Of a stretch of DNA of 64,000 bases, positions 1 to 8,863 are shown in pieces; position 1 is the first letter of the stretch; each line of letters opens with the position of its first letter. Location: positions 1-64,000 of the forward strand of contig NZ_LOHE01000037.1 of assembly GCF_001559865.1 (NCBI RefSeq). Reading direction: 5' to 3'. The notes beneath the pieces are model-generated. The model ran no database searches. It was given only the letters and a program-made list of their open reading frames with translations, and was not told the origin of the DNA. This DNA comes from Abyssisolibacter fermentans (GTDB lineage: Bacteria > Bacillota > Clostridia > Tissierellales > MCWD3). A program made the position numbers and the translations under genes.

Positions 1-166
1 CAAATACATCAGGTCCATGATTTAAATAGCTATAATACCATCGTCTAACAGATTCTTTATTAACTCCATAAGCTTTAGCTATGCTAATAAAACTACCTTG
101 ATTATTCTTATAATCTTCACATGCTTTTACTTTTATTTCTTTACTTAATTTTGGTTTTCTTCCCAT
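1..166 (-). mobile_element. IS3-like transposase OrfA, N-terminal part (runs off the left edge)
   Basis: The minus strand, read from an ATG at 164-166 preceded by a GGAGG site, encodes a basic N-terminus (MGRKPKLSKEIKVKACEDY) followed by a helix-turn-helix (SFISIAKAYGVNKESVRRWY) that runs off the window at base 1. This is typical of the small DNA-binding OrfA of IS3-family transposases, which pairs with OrfB to make the active transposase. Only about 55 residues are visible, so completeness and subgroup cannot be judged. Confidence 0.7.
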
Positions 167-206
167 AATAAAAATACCTCCAAGTAAACAATCTAATTTT
201 AATTAA

Positions 207-238
207 TTAAACTGTCTACTTTGGAAGTATCATATCAA
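207..238. repeat. Probable terminal inverted repeat of the IS element
   Basis: About 40 bases upstream of the transposase start lies a non-coding block with TGTCTACTTTGGAAGTATCA, where an IS3-type terminal repeat would sit. The other end is outside the window, so this is positional inference. A second CTACTTTTTAAAA string follows at 246-258. Confidence 0.35.
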
Positions 239-260
239 AAGGAGGCTACTTTTTAAAATC

Positions 261-2243
261 TTACATTTTAAATCTTTTTATTTCATTATCTAATTTTATT
301 GAAAGCTCATTTAGATGTTCAGCTGCTTTTGCAACTTCTTCAACGGTTGTTGCTTGTTGCTCCATAGATGCACTAACTTCTTCAGAAGAAGCTGCTGTTT
401 CTTCTGATACTGATGCTATATTTTCTATTGAAGCTACAATTAAATCTTTTTCATTATTCATATGATTTACAAATTCATCTATAGTGTTAATTTTATTAGT
501 AATCATTTCTATTGATTTTGATATATTATCAAATGAAGTATTTACTCTTAAAACTGCATCTACTTGTTCATTACTTACTTCTTTAACTTCCTGCATTATT
601 TTAACAGTATCATCAGTGTCATTTTGGATATCTTCTACGATATGTTTTATTTCGTTTGCAGCATTAGCTGATTCATCTGCAAGAATCCTTATTTCATTAG
701 CAACTACTCCGAATCCTCTTCCATGTTCTCCAGCTCTTGCTGATTCTATAGCAGCATTGAGAGCTAGTAAATTTGTTTGTTCGGCAATAGCTGTAATAGT
801 ATTTATTATTTGACCTATAGTTTTTGACTTGCCATCTAACCCTAATATTGCTTTTTCCATTTTGTTGGTTGTATTGTTAGTTAATTGTGTTTTTTCTTTT
901 AAATCGTTGACAGCGCTAATACCATTCGAATTTGATTTTACTACATTACTTGCAGAGCTTAACATATGGTCTGTATTATTAGCTAGTTTGTTTAACTTAT
1001 TAGCTAAATTATTTGTTAGATTAACTGTTTGCTCAATATCAGAGGTTTGTGAAACAGTACCTTTAGCTATTCCATCAACTGCATCTGCTATATCGTCTGA
1101 AATTGCACTTGTTTCTTCTGCTGTAGATGCTAAGGTTTCAGAAGAAGTTTTTACTTGATCAGATATCTTACTGATATTTTTTAATAAATTTGATAGCTGA
1201 CTTACTGTACTATTGAAATCTTTTGAAAGTTTTCCAAGTTCGTCTTTATTTTTTATATTAGATCTTACAGTTAAGTCACCTTCTTTAATTTTTTCCATAT
1301 CATTATGTAAATGCTTAATACCCTTTGTTATACTGTTAGAAAAGAAATAAGCTATTATGAAAGCAACTAATAAAGATATTCCTCCTATGATTATAGTACT
1401 ATATATCATAACATTTGCTCTATCAAAAACTTCATCTGCATACACTGTACCTATTATTGTCCATCCGGTTTTGTTCATTTTTTTGAAAGAGGCATTTTTT
1501 TCCCTTTCTTCATAGGTATAAGTAATATTTTCTTGTTGATTTGATGAGATTGCATCAACTATTTCATTTATTTCAAGTTTCTGCCCAATTTTTTTTATAT
1601 CTTTATGAGTCATAAATTTACCATTTGCATCTACAAGAAAAGGATAGCCGTTATCGCCTATTTTCATTTCATTTATTATATTTGATAGAGATTCCAAATC
1701 AATATCTATAGATACTACACCAATAAATTCATTTGCGTTAGTACCATATACAGGTGCTGATACTGATATTGTTAATTTTTTTGTTATTTCATCAGTATAA
1801 GGCTGTGTCCAGCAAACTGTTTTTTTGGTATATGCATCTTTATACCATTGCCTTTTTGTATGATCAAAGTTTGAAGAAAATTGGTGATGTGGATAAGAAT
1901 ATATTTTTTTATTTTTTAATCCCATGTTAATTGCGGTTATACTGCTATTTGATTTTTTTATCCCTTTGAAAAGATCAAGCATCCATTGTTCGTATTCTGG
2001 ATGATATGAAATTTCTTTTACATTCAAGTTATCTGACATAATATTTATAACTTTTTCATAACCCTGTAGGTAATTATGAATAGATGAGTCTATTCCTTCT
2101 AAAGTGCTAATAGAGAGTTCTTCCAAATCACCTTCAATTATATCTAATGTTTTTTTATAAGAGCCGATTCCTAAACCTATTAAAGGTAGGGTTATTAATA
2201 TAATAAATGCTGATATCATTTTACGTCTTATTTTCATTTTCAT
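261..2243 (-). CDS. Methyl-accepting chemotaxis protein with periplasmic-type dCache sensor
   Basis: A 660-residue transmembrane chemoreceptor signalling to CheA/CheW. The order is: TM1 (about residues 9-28), a large extracellular dCache-type sensor (about 35-270; includes [21 protein letters not shown]), TM2 (about 278-303), HAMP, then a long methyl-accepting coiled coil. The conserved hairpin tip reads [21 protein letters not shown]. No CheR/CheB-binding C-terminal pentapeptide is seen. The start at 2243 is chosen because AGGAGG lies about 8 bases upstream; a longer in-frame ATG at 2282 has no such site. The gene stands alone, divergent from the germination permease gene. The ligand cannot be predicted. 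A decayed fragment of a paralogue lies at 3661-3785. Confidence 0.93.
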   Translation of the reverse strand: MKMKIRRKMISAFIILITLPLIGLGIGSYKKTLDIIEGDLEELSISTLEGIDSSIHNYLQGYEKVINIMSDNLNVKEISYHPEYEQWMLDLFKGIKKSNSSITAINMGLKNKKIYSYPHHQFSSNFDHTKRQWYKDAYTKKTVCWTQPYTDEITKKLTISVSAPVYGTNANEFIGVVSIDIDLESLSNIINEMKIGDNGYPFLVDANGKFMTHKDIKKIGQKLEINEIVDAISSNQQENITYTYEEREKNASFKKMNKTGWTIIGTVYADEVFDRANVMIYSTIIIGGISLLVAFIIAYFFSNSITKGIKHLHNDMEKIKEGDLTVRSNIKNKDELGKLSKDFNSTVSQLSNLLKNISKISDQVKTSSETLASTAEETSAISDDIADAVDGIAKGTVSQTSDIEQTVNLTNNLANKLNKLANNTDHMLSSASNVVKSNSNGISAVNDLKEKTQLTNNTTNKMEKAILGLDGKSKTIGQIINTITAIAEQTNLLALNAAIESARAGEHGRGFGVVANEIRILADESANAANEIKHIVEDIQNDTDDTVKIMQEVKEVSNEQVDAVLRVNTSFDNISKSIEMITNKINTIDEFVNHMNNEKDLIVASIENIASVSEETAASSEEVSASMEQQATTVEEVAKAAEHLNELSIKLDNEIKRFKM

Positions 2244-2519
2244 ACGACTATAGCCTCCTATTTTTTTTAGCATTATTACCATTTATTTCGTAATAATTAT
2301 AGCATATTTTTTTTTATTAATAAATAAATAGTTAATTTAGTTTTAACTAATTCAATTATATTTCTAAAATAGTAATGTTTTTAAGAATAAGCTTGTGAAT
2401 AATAAATTCCAATTTTGTAGGAAAAAATACTATTAAATTTAATTATTTGGTTAAACTAAAATACAATAATTGGATTATTCAAAAAATATTGATTAACTAT
2501 AAGATTGGAGAAATAAATA

Positions 2520-3614
2520 ATGAATAAAGAAATTATTTCTGATAAACAGGGTATAGCACTAATAATTCTGTTTATAACAGGATCATCTTCAGTAGTTATT
2601 ATGGGGCTAGAAGCTAAAAAGGATTTATGGATAGCTATTATAATAGCTATAATGCTAGCTTTACCTTTCGCTTTTATCTATAGCCGTCTTCAGTGTATTT
2701 TTCCAAGCAAAAACTTATATGACATTATTGAAATATGTTTTGGAAGACTTATTGGTAAAATTGTTATAATAATATTAACTTTATTTGTATATTATTGGGC
2801 TGCTGATGTTTTAGTTAATTACGGTAATTTTATAAAAATAGTTAGTCTTACGGAAACACCAAAAATTATACCTATGATGTTTTTTGCTGCTTTATGCGGT
2901 TTGGGAATAAAAAAAGGTATAGAGGTTATGGGAAGATTCAGCGAAGTTTTAGTAATAATTCCTGTTTTTATATTATTTATTTCATCATTGTTGTTAATAC
3001 CTGATATGAATATAGACAATATACGCCCTGTATTTTATAATGGAATAAAACCGATTTTAAAAGGTGCATTTAATTCTTTTTCTTTTCCTTTTGGTCAAAT
3101 AATAGCATTTGCTATAGTTTTTAAGGATTTCAAAACAAAAAAATCAACTTATAAAATTTATAACTTAGGATTATTATTAGGTGGAATATATCTTCTTATA
3201 TTTTCTTTAACAAGTATTTTGGTAATAGGAGTTGATACAGCAACAAATACCTACTATTCTACCTACTATTCTGTTCAAAGAATTAATATAGCTAGTATAA
3301 TTCAAAGAGTAGAAGTTGTTGTTGCTGTTGTTTTTTTGTTAGGTGGATTTATTAAAATAGGAATGTTGATACTATGTACTTGTAAAGGACTTACTAAAAT
3401 ATTTGGATTTAAAGATTATCGTTTTATCGTAACGATTATTACTTTATTAGTAATAAATTTATCTTTTTTTCAATATGATAGTGTATTTGATTATAATGAA
3501 TTTCAATTCGAAATATGGCTGTATTTTACCTCTCCATTTCAAGTAATTTTACCTATTGTTATATGGATTACTGCTGAAATAAAAAAGAAACGATTAGTAA
3601 AGCAATTCAAATAG
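2520..3614 (+). CDS. Orphan spore germination permease, GerAB/YndE family
   Basis: A 364-residue polytopic protein with about ten hydrophobic segments. It starts DKQGIALIILFITGSSSVV, typical of the GerAB (B) subunit of Ger-type nutrient germinant receptors, which belongs to the APC transporter superfamily and sits in the spore inner membrane. Characteristic stretches include an IFPSKNLYDIIE region, the central RFSEVLVIIPVFILF and a late GGFIKIGMLI. Normally it works with a GerAA subunit and a GerAC lipoprotein. Neither is adjacent: the next genes are a chemoreceptor upstream and ilvA downstream. It may pair with A and C subunits encoded elsewhere, or have a separate role. The family call is firm; the germinant is unknown. 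Confidence 0.88.
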   Translation: MNKEIISDKQGIALIILFITGSSSVVIMGLEAKKDLWIAIIIAIMLALPFAFIYSRLQCIFPSKNLYDIIEICFGRLIGKIVIIILTLFVYYWAADVLVNYGNFIKIVSLTETPKIIPMMFFAALCGLGIKKGIEVMGRFSEVLVIIPVFILFISSLLLIPDMNIDNIRPVFYNGIKPILKGAFNSFSFPFGQIIAFAIVFKDFKTKKSTYKIYNLGLLLGGIYLLIFSLTSILVIGVDTATNTYYSTYYSVQRINIASIIQRVEVVVAVVFLLGGFIKIGMLILCTCKGLTKIFGFKDYRFIVTIITLLVINLSFFQYDSVFDYNEFQFEIWLYFTSPFQVILPIVIWITAEIKKKRLVKQFK

Positions 3615-3660
3615 TGCTTTTAGAATTAGAATAGAACTAAAAATCTTAAATTATTTTATG

Positions 3661-3785
3661 ATTAAGCATCAACAACTTTTTTTGTTTCAACTTTCTTTCC
3701 AATTTTATTTATGTATTTATGAGTCAGATAATTCTTATTTGCATCTCCAAGAAAAGAATAGCTTTATAGCCTATTTTCATAAAAA
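3661..3785 (-). pseudogene. Decayed fragment of a second dCache chemoreceptor
   Basis: The minus strand here aligns base by base with the sensor segment of the chemoreceptor at about 1555-1675. After allowing one small indel it reads MKIG, YSFLGDANKNYLTHKYINKIG, KKVETKKVVDA and then a stop, against [20 protein letters not shown] in the intact gene. Only about 40 codons remain, with a frameshift and a stop and no HAMP or signalling part. It is the remnant of a paralogue lost by deletion, just downstream of the germination permease gene. Confidence 0.75.
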
Positions 3786-3846
3786 ATAGTGCAGTGATTT
3801 TCTTGTAATGTTTTGTGAACATACTTAAACCGAAAATAAAATAATC

Positions 3847-3889
3847 AAAAAACAGACCACACATACTAAGCAGTATAATGGTCTGTTTT
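3847..3889 (-). terminator. Intrinsic terminator of the threonine ammonia-lyase gene
   Basis: AAAACAGACCA and TGGTCTGTTTT form an 11-bp stem starting about 12 bases past the ilvA stop. Read on the minus strand it is followed by TTTTGATTATTTTATTTT. Confidence 0.8.
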
Positions 3890-3901
3890 CTATGAAATAA
3901 A

Positions 3902-5104
3902 TTAGTGAACTGTCTTAACTTCTAATCCTATTTCTTTAAGTTTTTTATTGATAAGCTCTATATGCTCTTTTCCACTAGTTTCAATGGTTGCTTCAAGTTT
4001 TACATTCGTTAATCTATCATAAGTAACATATCTATTATGTTCAAACTTTATAACATTTGCATTTAAATCTGATAAAATTTTGGATATTTTATTTAATTCA
4101 CCAGGTGTATTAGGTAATTCCACTGAAAAACAGTAAATTCTACCTCTTGTTACTAGGCCCCTATTTATAAGTGTAGATATCGTAAGCACATCTATATTAC
4201 CTCCACTGATGACACAAGCTATTTTTTTATTTTTTACATTTAGTTTCTTTGATGCTGCTAAAGATAACACACCAGCATTCTCGCCAACCATTTTATGATT
4301 TTCAAGTAGTAATAAGAAAGCTTCCATGATTTCGTATTCTGAAATGGTTATTATATCATCAACATATTTTTTTACTATTGAAAAAGGTATATCACCAGGT
4401 CTTTTTACAGCAACTCCATCAGCTATTGTTTTCACAGAATCAAGTTCTATAAGTTTACCGTTTTCTATAGATTTTTTCATAGCCATTGCACCAATAGGTT
4501 CTACACCTATAACTTTTATTGAAGGTTTTATGTGTTTTACAGCAGTAGCGATACCACTTATTAGACCACCACCTCCAATTGGAACTAATACATAATCTAT
4601 ATCTTTATTTTCTTCTAATATTTCTATACCAATTGTTCCTTGACCAGCAATTATATCCAGGTCATTAAAAGGATGTATAAACGTATATCCTTCTTGTTCT
4701 TCTAATTGTCTTGCTTTAGCATAAGCTTCATCATAGCATTCTCCTTCGAGAATTATATCTGCACCTAATTTTTTAGTGGATTCAACTTTTATTATAGGTG
4801 TAGATTTCGGCATTACAATTGTTGCTTTAGCACCTAGTTTTTTAGCTGCATAAGCAACGCCTTGTGCATGATTACCTGCGGATGAAGCAATGAGTCCTTT
4901 TTGTCGTTCTTCATCTGAAAGTTTACTAATTTTATTATAAGCTCCACGTAATTTATAGGCACCTGTAAGTTGAAGATTTTCAGGTTTAATATATACTTCA
5001 TTATTACATTCATTACTAAATACTTGACTATATATTAAATTAGTTTTCTTTGTAACATCATTTAATCTTTCCTTAGCTTTTTGGATTTCATTGAAATTCA
5101 ACAT
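3902..5104 (-). CDS. ilvA: Threonine ammonia-lyase (threonine dehydratase)
   Basis: A 400-residue PLP enzyme that deaminates L-threonine to 2-oxobutanoate, the entry to isoleucine synthesis or, in the catabolic form, to propionate. The PLP lysine lies in TGAYKLRGAYN (K51), the substrate loop in SSAGNHAQG and the phosphate-binding loop in GGGGLISG. Residues from about 325 form one C-terminal ACT domain (FSVELPNTPGELNKISKIL). A 400-residue form with a single ACT domain is common in Clostridia and sits between the short catabolic TdcB type and the long two-ACT biosynthetic IlvA. The start has GGAGGT nearby. No ilv genes are adjacent, so a biosynthetic or catabolic role cannot be decided. Confidence 0.92.
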   Translation of the reverse strand: MLNFNEIQKAKERLNDVTKKTNLIYSQVFSNECNNEVYIKPENLQLTGAYKLRGAYNKISKLSDEERQKGLIASSAGNHAQGVAYAAKKLGAKATIVMPKSTPIIKVESTKKLGADIILEGECYDEAYAKARQLEEQEGYTFIHPFNDLDIIAGQGTIGIEILEENKDIDYVLVPIGGGGLISGIATAVKHIKPSIKVIGVEPIGAMAMKKSIENGKLIELDSVKTIADGVAVKRPGDIPFSIVKKYVDDIITISEYEIMEAFLLLLENHKMVGENAGVLSLAASKKLNVKNKKIACVISGGNIDVLTISTLINRGLVTRGRIYCFSVELPNTPGELNKISKILSDLNANVIKFEHNRYVTYDRLTNVKLEATIETSGKEHIELINKKLKEIGLEVKTVH

Positions 5105-5143
5105 AGATGATACCTCCTTTAATTGTCATGGTTAGATTGTGAT

Positions 5144-5216
5144 AAAAAACTCATCCTTTATTACAAGGACGAGTTTTTATTAGTCATACCATTTTACTTT
5201 CGCGAAAATGGTTGAA
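5144..5216 (-). promoter_or_regulatory. Two-hairpin leader in front of ilvA, possible attenuator
   Basis: On the minus strand, 40-110 bases upstream of the ilvA start, two hairpins follow each other. The first pairs ACCATTTT with AAAATGGT (5188-5213). The second pairs AAAAACTC.TCCTT with AAGGA.GAGTTTTT (5144-5178) and ends in a T run like an intrinsic terminator. A terminator inside a leader suggests attenuation. The T-box signature (GGTGGTACCGCG) is absent, so the class is unknown. It could instead end an unannotated upstream transcript. Confidence 0.4.
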
Positions 5217-6201
5217 CTATATTTCAGTTTTAAATAAATTTATAATTAACATTATAAAACACGTATTAATTATATAATAATATTGCATGATATTAGCTTA
5301 AAACTGATTGATGTTATAATAAAGCCTTCTAGTCAATATAATTATGTCATTAAAAATATTTTATCAAGGGTTTCGTCTATTGTCAATGATGCAATAAATT
5401 GTTAAAGTTACATATAGTTCTTAAATTGTATATACTGTAAATTAGAAAATTAGCGAAATTAATAAAATCATGTACATTATGCTCATAAATAAGGGTATTT
5501 ACAACTTGAGAAGTATTAAAAATATAATATTTTATAAGTATTATAAAAAAAATAAAAAAATTTTTTTGATGATTTACGCAATAGAGCATGTAAACTAAAA
5601 ATCGACAAAAGTAGTTAAAGGAATATTGTGATATTAGCCTAATAATTATATTGTAGAGTTATTTTTATATTTGGAAAAAATGATAGTTTCATTGATTCTA
5701 AGTGAAGATTATTACACTATTTGAATTAATAAGATTGTAGATTTTAAAACTGATACTGAGTTAGGTATAAATAATCTGAAAGGAGTGGAATTATAATAAA
5801 CGGTTTTTTAGTTAATTAAATTTTAGTTATAGTATAGGACAAGTAATTAAATAAGATGAAGTATCAGATATCATGAAGTATTTAAGATTTTTTACTAGGT
5901 TATAAAAAGTAACGTATAGAAGGTAAAAAATAATAGTGATAGTATTTTGGGGATTAGTAAACAAAATATATTATTTCGATTAAAAGTCGGTTGGGAATTT
6001 TATGTTCTAGTGAAGCAAATAATGATAGTATTTTTAAAACTAATTCAAAAGCAATAAGGTATAATTAGCTATAACCAAAAAAGTAATGAAGTAAAGATTA
6101 AACTCTTTACATTTTATAATCTATTGGAAATTAGATTAAAATCTACCTTTAATCTTTCTTAGTAGTTTGTTCTCTAAATGAAATGAAAAAAAATTTGAGA
6201 G
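5217..6201. other. Intergenic stretch without a recognisable gene
   Basis: Nearly 1 kb of very AT-rich DNA. Short open frames here have no ribosome binding site and no recognisable protein. A lone AAAGGAGTGG at 5779-5788 is not followed by a start and an open frame of useful length. The stretch could be decayed coding DNA, but no family could be recognised. Confidence 0.5.
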
Positions 6202-6804
6202 GTGATTAAAATTAAAGCAGTATGTATTATTGGAAGTCCGAGAAATAATGGTAGTACAGCTTTAGTAGTAGATAAAATTATTAAAGGCATGGAAGAAGCA
6301 GGGGTTGTAGTTAGAAGATATGTTTTAGGATATTTAAATATTAATTATTGTGAAGGTTGCAACTATTGTTATAGCATGAGAAAATGTAAACAACATGATG
6401 ATATGAACGCTATTTTTGAAGATTTATTAGAATCAGATGTAGTTTTAGTTGCATCACCATCATATTGGGGCGATGTTACTGGACAGTTAAAAGTATTTTT
6501 TGATAGAAGTACGCCATATTGTGATACAGGAGAAGGTGGAAATATTGTTCCAGAAGGAAAGTATGGAATTTCTGTAGCTATCAGAGCAGGTCAAAGAAAA
6601 AATGAAACTAATCATATTATAGATACTATTGAGCATTATTTTGGACATTTAAACATAAAACCGATAGAAAGATTTACTATGGAAAATATACATGATTTAG
6701 GTAATTTTGAAGGAAGAGAAGATGAATTGAAACAAGCATATGCTATTGGTTTCAATATAAAAAAAGCTATCGAAAGAAATATGATAAAAGGTAAAATAAT
6801 CTAA
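6202..6804 (+). CDS. NADPH-dependent FMN reductase / flavodoxin-fold oxidoreductase
   Basis: A roughly 200-residue flavodoxin-fold protein of the NADPH-dependent FMN reductase (iron-sulfur flavoprotein-like) group. The FMN phosphate loop is GSPRNNGSTALVV near the N-terminus. It is followed by the cysteine cluster CEGCNYCYSMRKC (compact C-x2-C spacing) and the flavin-contact loop SPSYWGDVTGQLKVFFDR. Such proteins carry out NAD(P)H-dependent flavin or quinone reduction, and the cysteines may bind an Fe-S cluster. The GTG at 6202 has no good ribosome binding site. The GAGAGGTG around it is itself such a site and points to an ATT codon at 6211 (I-KAVCIIGSPR) as the true start. No adjacent operon partner is present. 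Confidence 0.85.
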   Translation: MIKIKAVCIIGSPRNNGSTALVVDKIIKGMEEAGVVVRRYVLGYLNINYCEGCNYCYSMRKCKQHDDMNAIFEDLLESDVVLVASPSYWGDVTGQLKVFFDRSTPYCDTGEGGNIVPEGKYGISVAIRAGQRKNETNHIIDTIEHYFGHLNIKPIERFTMENIHDLGNFEGREDELKQAYAIGFNIKKAIERNMIKGKII

Positions 6805-7061
6805 GGTTTAAATTATTAAAATGATATTCAAGTAGAAACGACAATAGTCAATAATCTACTATTTTACTTATAACACACAGGAAATTATAAACTTATCAAA
6901 ATTGCGGATAAATATAATTTCAAGACTTTTTTACTCGAAATAATATTGTTTTTTATCTAGTATTAAATATAACTTTTAATCCCACTTTATATAACTGTTA
7001 ATTCCATTATTTTATATTCTTATGATGGATGACATAGTAGATTCAAAAATTTATAATTTCT
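6805..7061. repeat. Intergenic DNA with a short dispersed repeat
   Basis: Between the flavin reductase gene and the terminator in front of the intron there is no gene. Bases 6860-6902 (CTTATAACAC, GGAAATTATAAACTTA, then AAAATT) recur at 60630-60666 with few changes, in the intergenic region upstream of the LysM-SleB gene. The function of this repeat is unknown. Confidence 0.45.
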
Positions 7062-7095
7062 ATAAATCCTTCTTTAATTTGAAGGATTTATTTTT
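7062..7095 (+). terminator. Intrinsic terminator that is the target of the group IIC intron
   Basis: A perfect 11-bp stem (ATAAATCCTTC / GAAGGATTTAT) with an 8-base loop and a T run. The intron begins immediately after the T run at 7096. Group IIC introns are known to insert just downstream of terminator hairpins, so this marks the 5' exon. It may originally have ended the flavin reductase transcript. Confidence 0.85.
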
Positions 7096-8318
7096 GTGCG
7101 CCTAGCATGGACATAATCTATAGGGAGAAAGTCCTGAACACAGGTGTTAGCCAAGAGCAAGGGTGTCCATTGTGAGGTGGAATCTGAAGGAAGCTGGAGG
7201 CAAATTTTCGGTCTGAGGAACACGAATCACATATGAGGCTGAATATAGTTGGATGAGTTTGCATAACAAAACTAAGTCCGTATCACCCGAAAGTTATTAC
7301 AGTAAATGTGGCAGATATATGGAATGCAAGATTATGTTCTTACCTAGGGAGGTCTGATAGATATGTTACAACAGATTAAATATTTGAATGATAACCTATA
7401 CAGAGATGTATAGCTGAACTATCAGAAGTCAGCAGATGTCATAGTACCATTTAATGATATATAAATGGGAAGGACTGAACATTAGGGAGGTGATTAAGAA
7501 ATGGTATACTCAATAAACATGAATGAAAGACAGAAAACTTCAAAAGAAGACTACTCTGTGGAAGTAGGATTGGTAATCCAAGGTAAACGGGGAGTGTCCA
7601 GTGTTTTATCGGCGTTACTATATTCGAAAACCGAATCTGAACAAAGTACTGAGAAATTATTAGAAATAATAGTTAGTAAATGTAACTTATATGAAGCATA
7701 TAAAAGAGTCAAAAGAAACAAAGGCTTAAATTAAAAGTCAACACAAATAAAAGCGCAGTGGATTCGCCCATAAAGAGAAAGTTCTTAGGGTATACATTCT
7801 ACTATACTAAAACTGGAGTAAAATTCAGAGTTCATGAGAAAAGCTATAGAAGATTTAAAAAGAAGATAAAAGAAATTACAAATAGAAATATTAGCATGAA
7901 TTTTAGATATAGGTTAAAAAGACTAAATCAGATAACGGTAGGATGGATTAACTACTACAAACTAGCAAATATGAAGAATAAGCTTAAAGAGATAGAAGAA
8001 TAGACACGCCGAAGACTTAGGGCTTGTATCTGGAAAACATGGAAAAAGGTTAAAACAAGGTATAAATGTCTAAGGAAATTAGGTGTTCTAAAAGATAAAG
8101 TATGGGAATATGCAAATACCCGAAAAGGATATTGGAGAATATCGAATAGACCAATATTAAACAAAACCATAACTAATCAAAGGTTGATTAATCATGGTTT
8201 TAAAAGTTTAATAACACAGTACGAAAAAGTCAGATTGTCTTAATGAACCGCCAAGTACCCAACGGTATGCTTGGTGGAGAAGTCGGTAATTGAAATAATC
8301 AAATACCTCCTATTCGAT
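7096..8318 (+). mobile_element. Group IIC intron, ribozyme apparently complete, maturase deleted internally
   Basis: The RNA starts GTGCGCCTAGCATGG and keeps family landmarks seen in the Oceanobacillus iheyensis IIC intron, including CTATAGGG, GGGTGTCC, GGAATCTGAAGGAAGC, GGTCTGAGGAACACGAA, GAGTTTGCATAACAAAACTAAG and the GGGAGGTCTG block, roughly 7110-7365. Domain IV holds the broken reverse transcriptase gene. Domain V (8245-8277) folds fully, GAACCGCCAAG pairing with CTTGGTGG and TACC with GGTA, leaving the two-base bulge TG. Domain VI ends CCTCCTATTCGAT. The 3' boundary is accurate to a few bases. Total length is about 1.22 kb, shorter than a complete IIC intron because of the maturase deletion. 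Confidence 0.88.
7501..8243 (+). pseudogene. ltrA: Group II intron reverse transcriptase/maturase, central RT domain deleted
   Basis: The N-terminus (MNERQKTSKEDYSVEVGLV to LYEAYKRVKRNKG) is normal for a IIC-intron protein up to about base 7724. The next codons, in another frame, read LKLKVNTNKSAV and continue into the maturase domain X (KRKFLGYTF, INYYKLANMKNKLKEIEE). A stop follows at 8001-8003, after which the same frame goes on (TRRRLRACIWKTWKK to EKVRLS) to 8243. About 220-250 residues are missing, including all catalytic RT motifs such as YADD. The deletion joint, the frameshift and the stop show that the protein cannot work. Mobility would need a helper maturase in trans. Confidence 0.88.
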
Positions 8319-8863
8319 TATCAATTCTGATTTTGAGTAATTCTATTGGATTGTTTCTTAAAAAAAGAATAAAACTATTTGGAAATTATCATTGAGCTTA
8401 TATCCTAACATATTATTGGTGAAACGCTAATTTAGCTGTTTTTTAAACAATAATAGATTTAGTAGATGAGTTAGCAATATAAGCTTTCGTGTGGACAAGT
8501 GTAAAATCGGTAATTATCAATCATTCTTCATGTGAGTAAGTGATTCACTTAAAATCGTGATATTAATTCTTCGCTTAAAAAAATAGGTATTGTTTTTGTT
8601 TGCAATATTTGATTTTTTATGATTAATCTAGGGTTAACTATTTACCTATACATTTAATTGATGTATTATAAAAGTGTTAAAGCTAGCAATTATAACATTT
8701 TATATAAGTGATTAATTTATATAGATAATAATATTATTATTAGGTATAGTATTATGAATAATCTCAAAATGATACAAATTTATCAAAATTAAGAAGTGTA
8801 CAAGCTAATCCTATTGTTGATTTTTTAATATTATGGGGTTTATGATGTAGAAAGGAGGAGTTT
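8319..8863. other. Intergenic region upstream of the LevR-like gene, with foldback sequence
   Basis: No gene is seen. An imperfect foldback pairs AGCTTATAT near 8397 with ATATAAGCT near 8477. Bases 8521-8579 (CATTCTTC, GAGTAAG, GATTCAC, TTAAAATC, ATTCTTCGCTTAA) resemble the interior of the small element at 44545-44740. The start of the downstream gene has AAAGGAGGAG a few bases upstream. Confidence 0.45.

Noticed and set aside
829-1158. Plus-strand open frames opposite the chemoreceptor gene
   Set aside because: They are reverse-frame artefacts of the long repeated coiled-coil coding sequence.
5383-5589. 68-codon open frame on the minus strand
   Set aside because: No ribosome binding site, extremely AT-driven composition and no recognisable protein pattern.
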